A DNA stretch of 31,358 nucleotides from Guillardia theta CCMP2712. Taxonomy: Eukaryota; Cryptophyceae; Pyrenomonadales; Geminigeraceae. The stretch covers positions 93,982 to 125,339 of the forward strand of contig NW_005434657.1 in NCBI RefSeq assembly GCF_000315625.1, written 5' to 3'. Below the pieces are notes generated by a model. It saw nothing but the letters and a program-made list of their open reading frames with translations. It made no database searches and was not told the origin of the DNA. Shown piece after piece: positions 31,216 to 31,358 of this stretch (position 1 is the first letter of the stretch; the number at the start of each line of letters is the position of its first letter). Both the position numbers and the translations under genes were made by a program.

Positions 31216-31358
31216 ATGTGGATAAGTACGGAACAATGGAAAAATGATTCAGAGTATCACCGCCTGCTCGCGATCATCCTGAAGACTCTAGTACAGTTCG
31301 AGGATGTCAACCAGAAGTTCATATGGATCCGCGTAGCAGACCTCCTGCTCTTCTGCTT
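31216..31358 (+). CDS. Possible partial gene at window edge
   Basis: From an ATG at 31216 the plus strand is open to the end of the window and contains HRLLAIILKTLVQFEDVNQK. The opposite strand also reads well here: YADPYELLVDILELY, then a stop at about 31288, which would suit the C-terminus of a minus-strand gene. Neither is recognised, so the strand is undecided. Confidence 0.3.
   Translation, partial: MWISTEQWKNDSEYHRLLAIILKTLVQFEDVNQKFIWIRVADLLLFC

Noticed and set aside
30857-31236. Open frames rich in Leu, Ser, Pro, Glu or Gly
   Set aside because: All are translations of the GGA/CCT repeat in different frames, with no start context or homology.

Overview
The window looks like nuclear DNA from a cryptophyte alga, most like Guillardia theta. 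This is inferred from gene content, not from a database match. Three signs support it. (1) On the minus strand there is a phytochrome joined to a eukaryotic-type kinase segment, an architecture reported from cryptophytes. (2) One protein starts with a signal peptide followed directly by a Phe-led transit-like sequence (...AVSA|FHAP...), the leader type used for complex red plastids. (3) Genes carry many short GT-AG introns (mostly about 40-130 bp), often with (CCCT)n or (CTCC)n tracts before the acceptor. Gene density is high, and simple repeats separate the genes.

Layout. 85-1641 (+): 3' part of an LCAT-family acyltransferase/phospholipase. 1698-4850 (-): phytochrome with PAS-GAF-PHY-PAS and a C-terminal piece that stops after a kinase N-lobe. 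4851-6042: G/C-strand-biased spacer. 6043-7526 (+): EF-hand protein with a plastid-type leader. 7606-12946 (-): large secreted multi-module protein ending in two LysM-like modules. 12947-13461: purine-rich and G-rich repeats. 13462-16441 (+): coiled-coil protein made of many tiny exons. 16442-17640: unresolved. 17653-18422 (-): spliced hypothetical gene. 18359-19690: repeats and a GC-rich island. 19971-22026 (+): hypothetical gene. 22117-about 25290 (-): LamG/TIG secreted protein with a Cys-rich tail. 25640-28122: pyrimidine tract and mostly unassigned DNA. 28123-29904 (+): ZMYND10, a dynein-arm assembly factor. 29989-30846 (-): MRG15/Eaf3-type chromodomain protein. 30900-31200: long GGA tract. 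From 31216: unresolved edge reading frame.

The genes do not form one pathway. They cover light sensing (phytochrome), plastid calcium response (EF-hand protein), cell surface (LysM and LamG/TIG proteins), lipid metabolism (LCAT), cilium assembly (ZMYND10) and chromatin (MRG). Four tail-to-tail pairs have only 56-90 bp between stop codons, so the genome is compact at 3' ends.

The most notable observation is the phytochrome. Twelve proposed exons join in phase into 860 codons. It keeps the plant/cyanobacterial-type GAF cysteine but lacks the DIP aspartate and the His after the Cys, and its kinase ends at the hinge because the next gene begins 56 bp downstream.
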